From: JAPPHA01 sp965220985
Lineage (GTDB): Bacteria > Pseudomonadota > Alphaproteobacteria > Rhodobacterales > Rhodobacteraceae
Direction of reading: 5' to 3'
NCBI GenBank assembly: GCA_965220985.1
Contig: OZ244854.1
Span: 3,224,001 to 3,288,000, forward strand
DNA: 64,000 bases
The position numbers and the translations under genes were made by a program. Position 1 is the stretch's first letter. Each line of letters begins with the position of its first letter. Under the pieces are notes generated by a model. That model saw only the letters and a program-made list of their open reading frames with translations, searched no databases and was not told the origin of the DNA. Below, piece by piece: positions 34,736-43,581 of this stretch.

Positions 34736-35953
34736 TCAACGGTTTCTGACCTGGGCTTCAATCCGGGCAGTATACAAGGCCGCGAGAATTCCCATGCTCC
34801 CCGAAGACACGATGCAGAGCAGCAGGATTTCGGCACGGGTCTGATACGAAATCAGATTCCCCGCGACGAGCGACATCACGCCACCGCCCAGCGTGATCAA
34901 CGAACCGCCAAATCCGGATGCGGCGCCAGCCAGTTCGGGCCGGACGGACATGATCCCCGCATTCGCACTGGGAAGGGTGAGGCCGTTACCCATTCCGATG
35001 AAAACCGTGAATCCAAAAAACGCCAGCGGGTGGGTGGCGCCTGCCAACACGAGGAGAAGCGATGTGCCCATTCCGGTGGTCACGATGACAGCGCCTGCGA
35101 TGACCATCCGCCTCATTCCAATCCGTACGGCAAATCGACCCGAGAACGCATTGCCCAGGAAATACCCAAGCGGCGCAAAGCAAAAATAGAATCCGATCTG
35201 CCTCGGTTGGAGGTCGTAGACCTGGGCGCCAACGAACGGACTTCCGCCGAGATATGCAAAGAACGTCCCGGCAGTGAACGCCCCGGTTATCGAATAGCCC
35301 CAGAATCGCCTGGACCGAAGGAGTTCGGGCAACATTCCCAGCAGTTCTGCAAATCCTCCCGGTGCCCGTGTCGCCGTCTCGCCGAGGTCGAGGTAGACCA
35401 AGATCAACGCAATCAGCCCGGCTCCCGATTGCAAAAGGAAATTTGCCTGCCACCCGGCGGCTTCCTGCAGGATCCCACCGATCGGAGGCGCCATCATGGG
35501 GACCAGTGCCATGCCCATGGTGATGTACCCGATGAAACTCGCCGATCGCGTCGCACCGACGATGTCCCTGGCGATCGCTCGCGACAGGACGATTCCCGAC
35601 ACGATCGATGTCTGAAGCACGCGACAGATCATGAAACTCGTGATGTCGTTCGACATTGCAGCGCCGGCAGAGACAATGACGAAGATTGAAATCGTCACCA
35701 GAAGCACGTTGCGTCGCCCGTAGCGGTCGGACAAAGGCCCGATCACCAAATGCATGATGCCCGAGAGCAGCACATACCCCGATATCGAGTATTGCATGAC
35801 AGCCGGCGTCGTTCCGAAATGCAACGCCATGGCGGGCAGGGATGCGATGAAGACGTTCATCGACATCGATGACACTGCGGCGATCAGCACCAGCGTGACA
35901 ATGTGAGGAGGACTGTTTCGGTCAAGAAACCGGGCAGGAACTCTGGCATCCAT
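34736..35953 (-). CDS. MFS multidrug exporter, Bcr/CflA family
   Basis: A 405-residue permease from the ATG at 35951-35953 (a TTG two codons earlier is possible). Twelve helices are visible. The Bcr/CflA signature covers IASLPAMALHFGTTPAVMQY, SISGYVLLSGIMHLVIGPLS and DRYGRRNVLLVTISIFVIVS (MFS motif A). LSRAIARDIVGATRSASFIG is in TM4-5 and VPMMAPPIGGILQEAAGWQA in TM5. This group exports drugs such as bicyclomycin, and sulfonamides, by proton antiport; some members export cysteine. The substrate is unknown. It is transcribed divergently from the pccB region and ends 261 bases from the ATPase start. Confidence 0.88.
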   Translation of the reverse strand: MDARVPARFLDRNSPPHIVTLVLIAAVSSMSMNVFIASLPAMALHFGTTPAVMQYSISGYVLLSGIMHLVIGPLSDRYGRRNVLLVTISIFVIVSAGAAMSNDITSFMICRVLQTSIVSGIVLSRAIARDIVGATRSASFIGYITMGMALVPMMAPPIGGILQEAAGWQANFLLQSGAGLIALILVYLDLGETATRAPGGFAELLGMLPELLRSRRFWGYSITGAFTAGTFFAYLGGSPFVGAQVYDLQPRQIGFYFCFAPLGYFLGNAFSGRFAVRIGMRRMVIAGAVIVTTGMGTSLLLVLAGATHPLAFFGFTVFIGMGNGLTLPSANAGIMSVRPELAGAASGFGGSLITLGGGVMSLVAGNLISYQTRAEILLLCIVSSGSMGILAALYTARIEAQVRNR

Positions 35954-36420
35954 GCGCAATCACTATGGCGATTTAGGGTGACTGTCCATGAGAACCGCAG
36001 AACCTGAGAGCTTCTGCCAGGCTCGTGAACATCGCTGAACACGCACCGACAAAAATGGCCAGTTCAGAAAACGGCGAACTGTCGGTAACGGACGTTCGTC
36101 GTCAGAAGGATGCGGTCGCCGACAACCGCCTCGTCACTGGGAGGCGCGACGCGGATTCATCGAATCGATTGCGCGATCCAAGGGACGACGACGAGTTCAA
36201 TCAAGCTAGTCGGACGACGAGAAACCATGAAGCGTGGGATCATTCCGCCAGGCGCGATCAACGGACTCGACTCTGTCACGGGGTTGTCACAAAGAGTTCA
36301 GTCGATACACTGGATTGGCGTTGAAGAGCCTTGGCGGTCCTGCCGTTGTGCCGGGTTCGACTTCAGCCGCTGAAAGTCGGTGTTGAAACCGAATGAACAA
36401 GTTGGAACCGGAGCACAGGA
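35954..36420. other. 467-base intergenic region, no clear gene
   Basis: A plus-strand frame at 36025-36324 is charged and has no domain or ribosome binding site. The region probably holds the divergent promoters of the exporter and of pccB. No operator or RNA motif was recognised. Confidence 0.4.
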
Positions 36421-37953
36421 ATGCATAGCATCGTGGCCGAACTCGAAAAACGCAGAAGCGCCGCAAGACTTGGAGGTGGTCAGAAGCGTATCGACACACA
36501 GCACCAAAAAGGAAAGCTGACCGCGCGCGAGCGCCTCGAAGTCCTTCTCGACGAGGATTCGTTCGAAGAGTTTGACATGTACGTCACGCATCGCTGCACC
36601 GAATTTGGCATGGACAAGATCAGGTATCCCGGTGACGGCGTCGTGACCGGTTGGGGGACAATCAACGGTCGTCAGGTCTACGTGTTTTCGCAGGATTTCA
36701 CGGTCTTCGGAGGGTCACTTTCGGAAACGCACGCAGCCAAGATATGCAAGATCCAGGAAATGGCATTGCGCAATGGTGCACCCGTCATCGGACTGAACGA
36801 TTCGGGTGGCGCGCGGATCCAAGAAGGGGTGGCCTCGCTCGCCGGATATGCCGACGTCTTCCAGAACAACATTCTGGCATCAGGAGTCATTCCACAGATC
36901 AGCGTCATCATGGGACCATGTGCGGGGGGTGCCGTTTATTCGCCCGCGATGACCGATTTCATATTCATGGTGCGCGACAGTTCCTACATGTTCGTCACGG
37001 GTCCAGATGTCGTCAAGACCGTGACCAACGAAGTCGTCTCGGCCGAGGAACTTGGTGGCGCACGCACGCATACCGAGAAATCGGGAGTCGCGGACGGCGC
37101 GTTCGACAACGACATGGAAACCTTGATGGAGATTCGGCGGTTCTTCGACTTCCTGCCGCTTAACAATCGCGAAGGCGCTCCGGTGCGGGATTTCGACGAC
37201 GAGCCCGGACGTGAGGTTCCTGCACTCGATTCCCTGATTCCCGACAATCCCAATGCCCCCTACGACATGAAGGAACTGGTCCAGAGTGTTGCAGATGAAC
37301 ACTTTTTCTTCGAGGTTCAGGAAGATTTCGCGAAAAACATCATTGTCGGCTTCATCCGGCTGGAAGGATCAACGGTTGGTATCGTCGCGAATCAACCAAT
37401 GGTGCTTGCCGGTTGCCTCGACATCGAGGCTTCGCGAAAAGCTGCTCGATTCGTGCGGTTTTGTGACGCGTTCGAGATTCCAGTTCTGACATTCGTTGAT
37501 GTCCCCGGTTTCCTGCCCGGCACGGCACAGGAGTACGGCGGCGTGATCAAGCATGGCGCAAAATTGCTGTTCGCCTTCGGCGAGGCAACGGTGCCGAAGG
37601 TCACGGTCATCACGCGAAAGGCATATGGCGGGGCCTATGACGTCATGGCGTCCAAGCACTTGCGCGGTGACATCAACTACGCATGGCCAACGGCGGAGAT
37701 TGCCGTGATGGGCGCAAAGGGAGCGGTCGAAATCCTCTACCGATCGGAACTGGGAAATCCCGATGCCATCGCGGAACGCACGGCTGAGTACGAGGAACGA
37801 TTTGCCAATCCATTCGTGGCAGCCGAAAAGGGCTTCATCGATGAGGTCATCATGCCGAGGAGCACCCGGATCAGAGTCTGCCGGGCATTTGCCGCTCTTC
37901 GTGGCAAGTCGTTGAAGAACCCGAAGAAGAAGCACGACAACCTGCCACTGTGA
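36421..37953 (+). CDS. pccB: Propionyl-CoA carboxylase, carboxyltransferase (beta) subunit
   Basis: A 510-residue acyl-CoA carboxyltransferase: the N-terminal ELEKRRSAARLGGGQKRIDT, then KLTARERLEVLLDEDSFEEF, FGGSLSETHAAKICKIQEMA, GLNDSGGARIQEGVASLAGY (acyl-CoA oxyanion hole), MGPCAGGAVYSPAMTDFIFM, and in the second half FVDVPGFLPGTAQEYGG and KAYGGAYDVMASKHL (biotin side). Length and motifs match PccB. It uses carboxybiotin from PccA to make methylmalonyl-CoA. pccA lies 0.9 kb downstream with a small lipoprotein gene between, and the mutase follows. A hairpin terminator sits 17 bases after the stop, so pccA probably has its own promoter. Confidence 0.95.
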   Translation: MHSIVAELEKRRSAARLGGGQKRIDTQHQKGKLTARERLEVLLDEDSFEEFDMYVTHRCTEFGMDKIRYPGDGVVTGWGTINGRQVYVFSQDFTVFGGSLSETHAAKICKIQEMALRNGAPVIGLNDSGGARIQEGVASLAGYADVFQNNILASGVIPQISVIMGPCAGGAVYSPAMTDFIFMVRDSSYMFVTGPDVVKTVTNEVVSAEELGGARTHTEKSGVADGAFDNDMETLMEIRRFFDFLPLNNREGAPVRDFDDEPGREVPALDSLIPDNPNAPYDMKELVQSVADEHFFFEVQEDFAKNIIVGFIRLEGSTVGIVANQPMVLAGCLDIEASRKAARFVRFCDAFEIPVLTFVDVPGFLPGTAQEYGGVIKHGAKLLFAFGEATVPKVTVITRKAYGGAYDVMASKHLRGDINYAWPTAEIAVMGAKGAVEILYRSELGNPDAIAERTAEYEERFANPFVAAEKGFIDEVIMPRSTRIRVCRAFAALRGKSLKNPKKKHDNLPL

Positions 37954-37969
37954 TCCAGCAAGCGTTGCC

Positions 37970-37994
37970 GCTGTCCATGACAGCGTTTGTTTTC
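37970..37994 (+). terminator. Terminator after pccB
   Basis: GCTGTC (37970-37975) pairs with GACAGC (37979-37984) around CAT and is followed by GTTTGTTTTCC. It begins 17 bases beyond the pccB stop. Confidence 0.55.
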
Positions 37995-38425
37995 CGGTTC
38001 TGCATGATTTCGATTCGGTCGCGGTCCATCGCAAGGACGGACAATCTCCAGACACGACGGACTGATGCCTGGGTCATGGATCATCGAACGTGCAAGCGTG
38101 GTCCGCATGGGTTCGGTGAACTCGAAGCAATGAACAATTGCCCGTGACCGACGACTTTGATCATCCCGCTGTGCAAGAATGCAGGATCAGGACTCGACGC
38201 AACGAGCAAATGGTCCTGGATGCCCTTTGTCCGGCGAGTTGCCGGCAATCGGGCGGTTCAATCAAGTGATTGAATCCCCGGGCAGCAAAAAGGGCCGATG
38301 AAATTGACAACTTCGTGTTTTTATGGTCAGCAAGACATGGTAATCATGCCCCATGCCGCAGATGGGCGGTCAATTCCAGCCGGGTCAATTGAGCAATCGT
38401 CCCGGCACCAACGGGAGAAGAAAGA
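37995..38425. other. 431-base region between pccB and the small lipoprotein gene
   Basis: No gene with a recognisable domain is present. TTGACA at 38304-38309 could be a -35 element for the lipoprotein gene, but the bases about 17 downstream do not form a good -10. GGGAGAAGAAAGA at its end is the ribosome binding site of the next gene. Confidence 0.35.
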
Positions 38426-38557
38426 ATGAAAACGGTAAAGATTGCAGCCGCTGCAATTCTCCTATTCGGCCTCGCTGCTTGTGAGCAGGCTGCAGAAGAG
38501 GAAATGATGATGGAAGAAGAAATGGTCATGGAAGAAGATTCCATGGGCAAAGCCTGA
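38426..38557 (+). CDS. Very small Met/Glu-rich lipoprotein (43 residues)
   Basis: ATG at 38426, right after the purine-rich GGGAGAAGAAAGA, opens a 43-codon frame ending TGA at 38555-38557. The product has a lipoprotein signal MKTVKIAAAAILLFGLAAC with lipobox LAAC (Cys19). The mature part is an acidic stretch of EEEMMMEEEMVMEED followed by SMGKA: seven Met and eleven Glu/Asp in 25 residues. A hairpin terminator follows 31 bases after the stop. The gene is too short for usual gene finding. Position 20 is Glu, not Asp, so outer-membrane sorting is expected. The Met/acid repeat could bind metal ions or be a simple surface peptide; the function is unknown. It sits between pccB and pccA, as an independent unit. 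Confidence 0.7.
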   Translation: MKTVKIAAAAILLFGLAACEQAAEEEMMMEEEMVMEEDSMGKA

Positions 38558-38587
38558 CGCCAGCCAACATTCTCACGAATTTCATGG

Positions 38588-38612
38588 CCGGGGCAGGCCA
38601 GAGCCGCCCCGG
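38588..38612 (+). terminator. Strong hairpin after the small lipoprotein gene
   Basis: CCGGGGC (38588-38594) pairs with GCCCCGG (38606-38612), with an inner GGC/GCC extension around CAGA. The following TCATTACAG is only weakly T-rich, so it may be a rho-independent terminator with a poor tail. Confidence 0.5.
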
Positions 38613-38847
38613 TCATTACAGCTTGTCAGTAGGTAGCTTCCCCTGAGTTCAGGTGGGTGCCAGGGGCTCTCTCGAATGAACTATGCTGGTACCAATGACT
38701 GTTTGATCTCGTTCCTTGACCTGAAGCCTATACCATCTTGCATGCCACAGCGTTGGATGTCCGGACGATTCGGACTCACGGTTCTGCGCCTCGATGCTCC
38801 GTGTGATTGGAGACATTTCGGCCAATGGGAAACGGGAAGGTGTCGTC

Positions 38848-40863
38848 ATGTTTGACAAGATCCTGATTGCCAATCGCGGCGAAATCGCCTGCCGCGTCAT
38901 CAAGACAGCGAAAAAAATGGGCATCGGAACCGTCGCCGTGTACTCGGACGCCGACCGAGACGCGCTGCACGTGCGCATGGCGGATGAAGCCACTCACATC
39001 GGTCCCCCCCAGGCTTCACAGTCATATATCGACATCGACAAGGTCGTGGATGCCGCCAAGACAACGGGTGCGGACGCCGTTCACCCGGGTTACGGCTTTT
39101 TGTCCGAGAACCAGGACTTCGCGTCCGCCCTCGCGAAAGCGGGCATCACCTTCATTGGACCGCCGACCGGAGCGATTGCCTCCATGGGGGACAAGATCGC
39201 ATCCAAGCAGATTGCGACTGAAGCCGGAGTGAACACGGTTCCCGGCGGCGCCGATCTTGTCGGCAATCCAGATGATGCGGTGACGGCTGCACGCGAGATC
39301 GGATACCCGGTCATGATCAAGGCGTCTGCCGGTGGCGGCGGAAAGGGGATGAGAATCGCATGGAATGATGACGACGTGAGACTCGGATTCGCCATGGCAG
39401 CATCCGAATCGCTGTCGTCATTTGGCGATGACCGGCTTTTTGTCGAGAAATTCGTTGTCTCGCCACGTCATATCGAAATCCAGGTTCTCGCCGACTCGCA
39501 CGGAAACTGCATTTATCTGAACGAACGGGAGTGCTCGATCCAAAGGCGAAACCAGAAGGTTGTCGAAGAGGCGCCGTCCCCGTTTCTTGACGTGAAGACC
39601 CGTCAGTACATGGGTGATCAGGCGGTCGCTCTCGCCAGGGCCGTTGGTTACCAGAGTGCCGGTACCGTCGAGTTCATCGTGGACAAGGACCGCAATTTCT
39701 ATTTCCTGGAAATGAACACCCGCCTGCAGGTCGAACACCCGGTCACGGAACTCATCACCGGTGTCGATCTGGTCGAAGAGATGATCAAGGTTGCAGCTGG
39801 CAAACCCTTGTCAATGACCCAGGACGATGTCGCGATCAACGGGTGGGCAATCGAATCACGGATCTATGCCGAAGACCCTTATCGCGGATTCTTGCCCTCG
39901 GTCGGGCGACTGACCCGTTACAGAACGCCTCAAGACGTGAACGGAACGGTTCGCGTGGACACAGGGGTCGAAGAAGGTGACGAGATCTCGATCCATTACG
40001 ACCCGATGATCGCCAAGCTGTGCGTGCACGGTGGCGATCGCGAGACGGCCATTCCGCTCATGCGCGATGCCTTGGAAGCCTTCGAAATCGAAGGGGTGGG
40101 GAACAATCTGCCATTCCTTCTCACGGTCATGGGACACGAAGAGTACGTCGCTGGCGATGCGACGACGAGTTTCATCGAGGACAATTTTCCCGATGGTTTC
40201 AGCGGGGTTGAACTTGACGAAGCGAACCTCAGGAAACTGGCTGCGGTGGCGGTGGCGATGTTTCGGGTTCGCGAAATCCGCGACTCACGGATATCCGGGC
40301 GAATGTCGCACCACGAACGGATGGTCGGAACATCGTGGCATGTCAGCCTGGGCGGACAAGATTTCCCGGTTGAAATTTCGGCGGATGCGGCCGGCACCAC
40401 CGTTGTCTTCACGGATGGCGAATCTTGCCGCATCGAGTCTGCTTGGACGCCCGGACAGCGCATCGTCGATTTCAACGTCAATGGCGAGAGGAACATTCTG
40501 CAGGCGTGGTCGACCGCAAGCGGATTCATGATTCATCATCGTGGGGCGCGATTGAACGTTTACGTGCGCACCCCGCGCCACTTTGAACTCTCCAAGCACA
40601 TGATCGAAAAGCCAGAACGAGACACGTCGGGGTCATTGTTGTGCCCGATGCCGGGTCTTGTGGTGAAACTTCACGTTTCCGAAGGAGACGAAGTCCTCGA
40701 AGGGCAGGCGCTTTGCACGGTCGAAGCCATGAAGATGGAAAACCTGCTACGGGCCGAAAAGAAAAAGACCGTCGACAAGGTTCTCGTCAATGTCGGCGAC
40801 AACCTTGCGGTCGATGATGTCATCATGACCTTTGTCGGCAATGACGGCAAGGAAACGGATTGA
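38848..40863 (+). CDS. pccA: Propionyl-CoA carboxylase, biotin carboxylase/BCCP (alpha) subunit
   Basis: A 671-residue protein from ATG 38848 (MFDKILIANRGEIACRVIKT; an 18-residue-longer frame is less likely). The biotin carboxylase domain covers 1-450: YSDADRDALHVRMADEATHI, DAVHPGYGFLSENQDFASAL, an ATP-grasp glycine loop ASAGGGGKGMRIAW, FVVSPRHIEIQVLADSHGNC, FYFLEMNTRLQVEHPVTELI. A linker BT domain (about 470-590) and the biotinyl domain (about 600-671) follow, with the attachment Lys in VEAMKMENLL near 628. It carboxylates biotin with ATP and bicarbonate for PccB. Length matches alphaproteobacterial PccA. It ends 9 bases from the convergent DUF4174 gene. Confidence 0.95.
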   Translation: MFDKILIANRGEIACRVIKTAKKMGIGTVAVYSDADRDALHVRMADEATHIGPPQASQSYIDIDKVVDAAKTTGADAVHPGYGFLSENQDFASALAKAGITFIGPPTGAIASMGDKIASKQIATEAGVNTVPGGADLVGNPDDAVTAAREIGYPVMIKASAGGGGKGMRIAWNDDDVRLGFAMAASESLSSFGDDRLFVEKFVVSPRHIEIQVLADSHGNCIYLNERECSIQRRNQKVVEEAPSPFLDVKTRQYMGDQAVALARAVGYQSAGTVEFIVDKDRNFYFLEMNTRLQVEHPVTELITGVDLVEEMIKVAAGKPLSMTQDDVAINGWAIESRIYAEDPYRGFLPSVGRLTRYRTPQDVNGTVRVDTGVEEGDEISIHYDPMIAKLCVHGGDRETAIPLMRDALEAFEIEGVGNNLPFLLTVMGHEEYVAGDATTSFIEDNFPDGFSGVELDEANLRKLAAVAVAMFRVREIRDSRISGRMSHHERMVGTSWHVSLGGQDFPVEISADAAGTTVVFTDGESCRIESAWTPGQRIVDFNVNGERNILQAWSTASGFMIHHRGARLNVYVRTPRHFELSKHMIEKPERDTSGSLLCPMPGLVVKLHVSEGDEVLEGQALCTVEAMKMENLLRAEKKKTVDKVLVNVGDNLAVDDVIMTFVGNDGKETD

Positions 40864-40872
40864 GCTTGCTGC

Positions 40873-41292
40873 TCAGCGATTCCTCATTTCCTGTTGTCGC
40901 ATCGGCATCTTGTCGATTGCCCGGGATATTTCGCGGACCGACCAGGGGAACGGCTTGCGCAGCTTGACCTCACCGTCCTTGCCGATCAGCACCATCATGA
41001 AGCCGCGAGGGCGGAGTTTCTCTCGCAACGGGCTGATGACCGATGGATCGGTGTCCGTCAGGACGACAACGTCGCGTTCTTCGAGTTCGTCAACCTCTTC
41101 TCTCAGCAGTTCAAGCTGCCTGATGAAGTTTGGATCGTTCGGGCTGTCGGAAAAAACGACGATCGGGCGGTTGGTCCACTGGAATTCGGACAGTTCCGTC
41201 GCGTTTGACTGATGGAAGATCGAATCGCTCGCCGCACTCGCCATTGCAACCGAGGACATGACCGCGATCAATCCGATCCGAACTGTTTTCAT
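40873..41292 (-). CDS. DUF4174 family exported protein
   Basis: A 139-residue protein from the ATG at 41290-41292 (MKTVRIGLIAVMSSVAMASA is a signal peptide); an earlier ATG would put ten extra residues before it. Recognisable DUF4174 features are WTNRPIVVFSDSPNDPNFIR, ELEERDVVVLTDTDPS, and LREKLRPRGFMMVLIGKDGE followed by VKLRKPFPWSVREISRAIDK, which resembles a thioredoxin-like fold without catalytic Cys. Family function is unknown. It lies antiparallel between pccA and the mutase and is the only minus-strand gene in the propionate cluster. Confidence 0.8.
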   Translation of the reverse strand: MKTVRIGLIAVMSSVAMASAASDSIFHQSNATELSEFQWTNRPIVVFSDSPNDPNFIRQLELLREEVDELEERDVVVLTDTDPSVISPLREKLRPRGFMMVLIGKDGEVKLRKPFPWSVREISRAIDKMPMRQQEMRNR

Positions 41293-41385
41293 GATCGTCC
41301 ATTCTGTCATATTGTGGGACATGTGGAATCCGTCATCTGATCATTCGCGTCAATCGGAATTCGTCGCTGAGGAGTCACATTAGCA

Positions 41386-43521
41386 ATGGTTCAATCAGGA
41401 TTGAAGGCTTGGGAACAACTCGCTTCTCGTGAACTGCGGGGCAGGGAGACCGAAGATCTGATCTGGCGCACGCCCGAGGGGATCGAAGTCAAGCCGCTCT
41501 ACACCCATGCTGACGTCGAGAGCCTCGATCACGTCGACAGTCTACCCGGTAGCGAACCCTTTGTGCGCGGCCCCCGTGCAACGATGTATGCGGGGCGACC
41601 GTGGACCATTCGCCAGTATGCCGGGTTCTCGACAGCGGAAGAGTCAAACGCATTCTACCGCGACAACCTCGCCGCAGGCCAGCAAGGGGTCTCGGTGGCG
41701 TTCGATCTTGCGACACACCGTGGCTATGACAGCGATCATCCTCGGGTGCTCGGCGATGTCGGCAAGGCAGGAGTCGCCATCGACAGCGTTGAAGACATGA
41801 AGATTCTCTTCGATGGAATTCCGCTGGATTCGGTTTCGGTTTCGATGACCATGAACGGTGCCGTGATTCCGGTTCTGGCTTCGTTCATCGTGGCGGGCGA
41901 GGAGCAGGGTGTCGCGCAAGAAAAACTGTCCGGCACGATTCAGAATGACATCCTGAAAGAGTTCATGGTCCGGAACACCTTCATCTACCCGCCCGAGCCA
42001 TCCATGCGAATTGTTGCCGATATCATTGAATTTACGTCGCACCACATGCCCAAGTTCAATTCGATTTCGATTTCCGGCTACCACATGCAGGAAGCCGGTG
42101 CGACGCTGACCCAGGAACTTGCCTACACGCTCGCCGACGGCAAGGAATACGTCAAGGCTGCGTTGTCTCGCGGGCTTGATGTCGATGCATTCGCGGGCCG
42201 GCTGTCGTTTTTCTTCGCGATCGGCATGAACTTCTTCATGGAGGTGGCCAAGCTTCGGGCGGCCCGGCTGTTGTGGTCGGAAATCATGAGCGAATTCAAT
42301 CCTCAGAATCCGCGATCATTGATGTTGAGGACCCATTGTCAGACGTCGGGAGTCTCCCTCCAGGAACAGGATCCTTACAACAACATCGTGCGGACGGCAT
42401 ATGAAGCTCTCTCAGCCGTGCTTGGTGGCACGCAGTCGCTTCACACCAACAGCTTCGACGAAGCCATCGCCCTGCCAACCGAGGAGAGCGCCCGTATTGC
42501 GCGGAACACCCAGTTGATCCTTCAGCATGAGACTGGCATCTCGAATGTCGTCGACCCGCTTGCTGGATCATATTATGTCGAGTCCCTGACGGCCGAACTC
42601 GCCCGCGAAGCAAGATCGATCATCAAGGAGATCGATGAACAGGGCGGGATGACGCGGGCTGTCATGGAAGGAACTCCGAAAATGCAGATCGAGGCGGCGG
42701 CGGCCCGTCGCCAGGCCGGAATCGATCGCGGAACCGAAGTGATTGTCGGGGTCAACCGTTTCAAGCTCGAAAAGGAACCCGAAATCAACTATCGGGAGAT
42801 CGACAACACTGCAGTTCGGGATGCGCAGATCGAGAGACTCCGTTCCGTTCGCGAACGACGAGACGATGCCGCGTGCCAGGCGTCACTCGACAAACTGCGG
42901 AACAGTGCGGAGAGTGGCGAGGGCAACCTTCTGGCTCTCGCGATCGATGCAGCCCGCGACCGGGCGACCGTTGGAGAGATTTCAGGAGCAATGGAAGATG
43001 CCTTCGGTCGGTACAGGGCTCACGTGAAAACCGTGGCGGGAGTTTACGGTCAAGCGCACGGCGGCGACGAGAGTTTCGAGCAAATCCGTTCAGATGTCGA
43101 AGCCTTTGCCAAAGATGAGGGCCGTCGCCCGCGAATGCTTGTCGTGAAGCTTGGACAGGACGGGCATGACCGAGGTGCCAAGGTCATTGCGACCGCATTC
43201 GCGGATATCGGTTTTGACGTGGATGTGGGCCCGCTGTTTCAGACTCCGGCCGAGGCGGCGGAGGATGCCATCGACAACGATGTTCACGTGATTGGCGTCT
43301 CTTCTCAGGCGGCAGCCCACAAAACGCTGGCGCCTGAATTGGTTCGAGAGCTGGCTGATCGGGATGCCGGCGACATTCTTGTCGTCTGTGGCGGCGTGAT
43401 ACCTCCCAAGGATCATGACTTCCTCGCAGACCACGGAATCAAGGCTGTATTCGGCCCCGGAACCAACATTCCTGAAGCGGCAAGAGACATTCTCAAGCTC
43501 ATTCAGAACAGTCGCCAATGA
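41386..43521 (+). CDS. scpA: Methylmalonyl-CoA mutase (B12-dependent)
   Basis: A 711-residue full-length enzyme. The N-terminal TIM barrel binds the CoA ester: RGPRATMYAGRPWTIRQYAG, FDLATHRGYDSDHPRVLGDV, DSVSVSMTMNGAVIPVLASF, RTHCQTSGVSLQEQDPYNNI, QSLHTNSFDEAIALPTEESA. The C-terminal cobalamin domain (about 580-711) contains GQDGHDRGAKVIATAFADIG with the lower-ligand His, and DVHVIGVSSQAAAHKTLAPE. It interconverts (R)-methylmalonyl-CoA and succinyl-CoA. The epimerase and the MeaB/MeaI chaperone are not in the window. Its gene is also named mcm or bhbA; prpE follows after 60 bases. Confidence 0.95.
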   Translation: MVQSGLKAWEQLASRELRGRETEDLIWRTPEGIEVKPLYTHADVESLDHVDSLPGSEPFVRGPRATMYAGRPWTIRQYAGFSTAEESNAFYRDNLAAGQQGVSVAFDLATHRGYDSDHPRVLGDVGKAGVAIDSVEDMKILFDGIPLDSVSVSMTMNGAVIPVLASFIVAGEEQGVAQEKLSGTIQNDILKEFMVRNTFIYPPEPSMRIVADIIEFTSHHMPKFNSISISGYHMQEAGATLTQELAYTLADGKEYVKAALSRGLDVDAFAGRLSFFFAIGMNFFMEVAKLRAARLLWSEIMSEFNPQNPRSLMLRTHCQTSGVSLQEQDPYNNIVRTAYEALSAVLGGTQSLHTNSFDEAIALPTEESARIARNTQLILQHETGISNVVDPLAGSYYVESLTAELAREARSIIKEIDEQGGMTRAVMEGTPKMQIEAAAARRQAGIDRGTEVIVGVNRFKLEKEPEINYREIDNTAVRDAQIERLRSVRERRDDAACQASLDKLRNSAESGEGNLLALAIDAARDRATVGEISGAMEDAFGRYRAHVKTVAGVYGQAHGGDESFEQIRSDVEAFAKDEGRRPRMLVVKLGQDGHDRGAKVIATAFADIGFDVDVGPLFQTPAEAAEDAIDNDVHVIGVSSQAAAHKTLAPELVRELADRDAGDILVVCGGVIPPKDHDFLADHGIKAVFGPGTNIPEAARDILKLIQNSRQ

Positions 43522-43581
43522 AATCGGACCGAGTGGCCGTCGAGAACCTGACAAAAGCTCGAAAGTGGAAGGAGGCAACCA

